Of a stretch of 14,861 bases of DNA, positions 14,665 through 14,861 are shown in pieces. A model generated the notes under the pieces. The model did not search any database. It was not told the origin of the DNA and worked only from the letters and a program-made list of their open reading frames with translations. Position numbers and translations under genes: made by a program. The DNA is from an uncultured Brevibacterium sp. (GTDB taxonomy: Bacteria > Actinomycetota > Actinomycetes > Actinomycetales > Brevibacteriaceae): NCBI GenBank assembly GCA_902489215.1, contig CABTZE010000038.1, positions 1 through 14,861 on the forward strand, written 5' to 3'. Within the stretch, counting starts at the first letter, position 1. Every line of letters begins with the position of its first letter.

Positions 14665-14861
14665 TGATTCCCCGCAGAACCTCTGACACGTGCCCCTGCG
14701 GCGGCCTTCCTTTCGGTGCCGGCCTGGGTGACTGCTGCCTGCCGCTGCTGGAGGGCACACGCGTGGCAGACACAGCCGAGGCGCTCATGCGCTCGCGGTT
14801 TACGGCTTTTGCCTTAGGCGACGCTGACTACCTGTTCCGCACGTGGCATCCCCGCACCCGA
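14664..14861 (+). CDS. ychJ: YchJ/UPF0225 family protein, N-terminal part (runs off the window)
   Basis: An ATG overlapping the symporter stop (TGATG) opens a frame of 66 codons with no stop before the window ends. It begins with a Cys motif, CPCGG then CC (residues 10-14 and 24-25), of SEC-C type, followed by PLLEG and the family-typical TAEALMRSRFTAFALGD and DYLFRTWHP segments. These are strongly characteristic of YchJ-like proteins, usually about 120-160 residues, combining a zinc-binding SEC-C motif with an NTF2-like domain. Cellular role is not established. The remaining domain lies outside the window. Confidence 0.85.
   Translation, partial: MIPRRTSDTCPCGGLPFGAGLGDCCLPLLEGTRVADTAEALMRSRFTAFALGDADYLFRTWHPRTR

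Noticed and set aside
1..14861. Mobile elements, CRISPR arrays, tRNA or rRNA genes.
   Set aside because: No transposase or integrase genes, no spaced repeats, and no tRNA-like cloverleaf were recognised; gene order and composition are uniform throughout.

Overview
The window is about 15 kb of moderately high-GC DNA (roughly 60-65% by eye). Every convincing gene is on the + strand, tightly packed, often with TGATG or ATGA overlaps. It looks like an actinobacterial chromosome. Grounds for this are the GC-rich third codon positions, an OmpR-type two-component pair with actinobacterial-style proteins, a lipoprotein with a long Ser/Asp/Glu linker, an OmpA-domain protein without an outer-membrane barrel, and an MHS-type betaine/proline-like transporter. 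I cannot name the genus. I see no mobile element, CRISPR array, tRNA or rRNA.

Region 1 (1-8676) is one continuous gene train with gaps of 54 nt or less. It holds the end of an upstream gene (probably the solute-binding protein), two DppB/DppC-type permeases, a fused double ATPase (DppD-DppF type), an S66 LD-carboxypeptidase, a DUF819 membrane protein, a class-A-beta-lactamase-fold serine hydrolase without a signal peptide, an M19 dipeptidase and a class I glutamine-amidotransferase-like enzyme. An oligopeptide importer followed by an LD-carboxypeptidase, a D-residue-tolerant dipeptidase and other amide-bond hydrolases reads as a system for importing and dismantling peptidoglycan stem peptides. 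It resembles the Bacillus dpp-ykf arrangement in logic, but the usual epimerase and NlpC/P60 endopeptidase are absent from the window and three less characterised proteins are present. This interpretation is inference from family knowledge and gene order.

Region 2 (8840-11629) is a second cluster. It contains a lipoprotein with a Ser/Asp/Glu-rich linker and C-terminal beta-type domain, a translationally coupled secreted OmpA-domain (peptidoglycan-binding) protein, an OmpR-family response regulator and an overlapping small histidine kinase with almost no extracellular loop. The likely theme is cell-envelope binding and signalling.

Region 3 (11700-14861) carries transporters: an MHS-family MFS symporter closed by a strong 18-bp-stem terminator, then a DAACS-family dicarboxylate/amino-acid:cation symporter. 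Overlapping the symporter stop is the start of a YchJ/UPF0225 gene that runs off the window.
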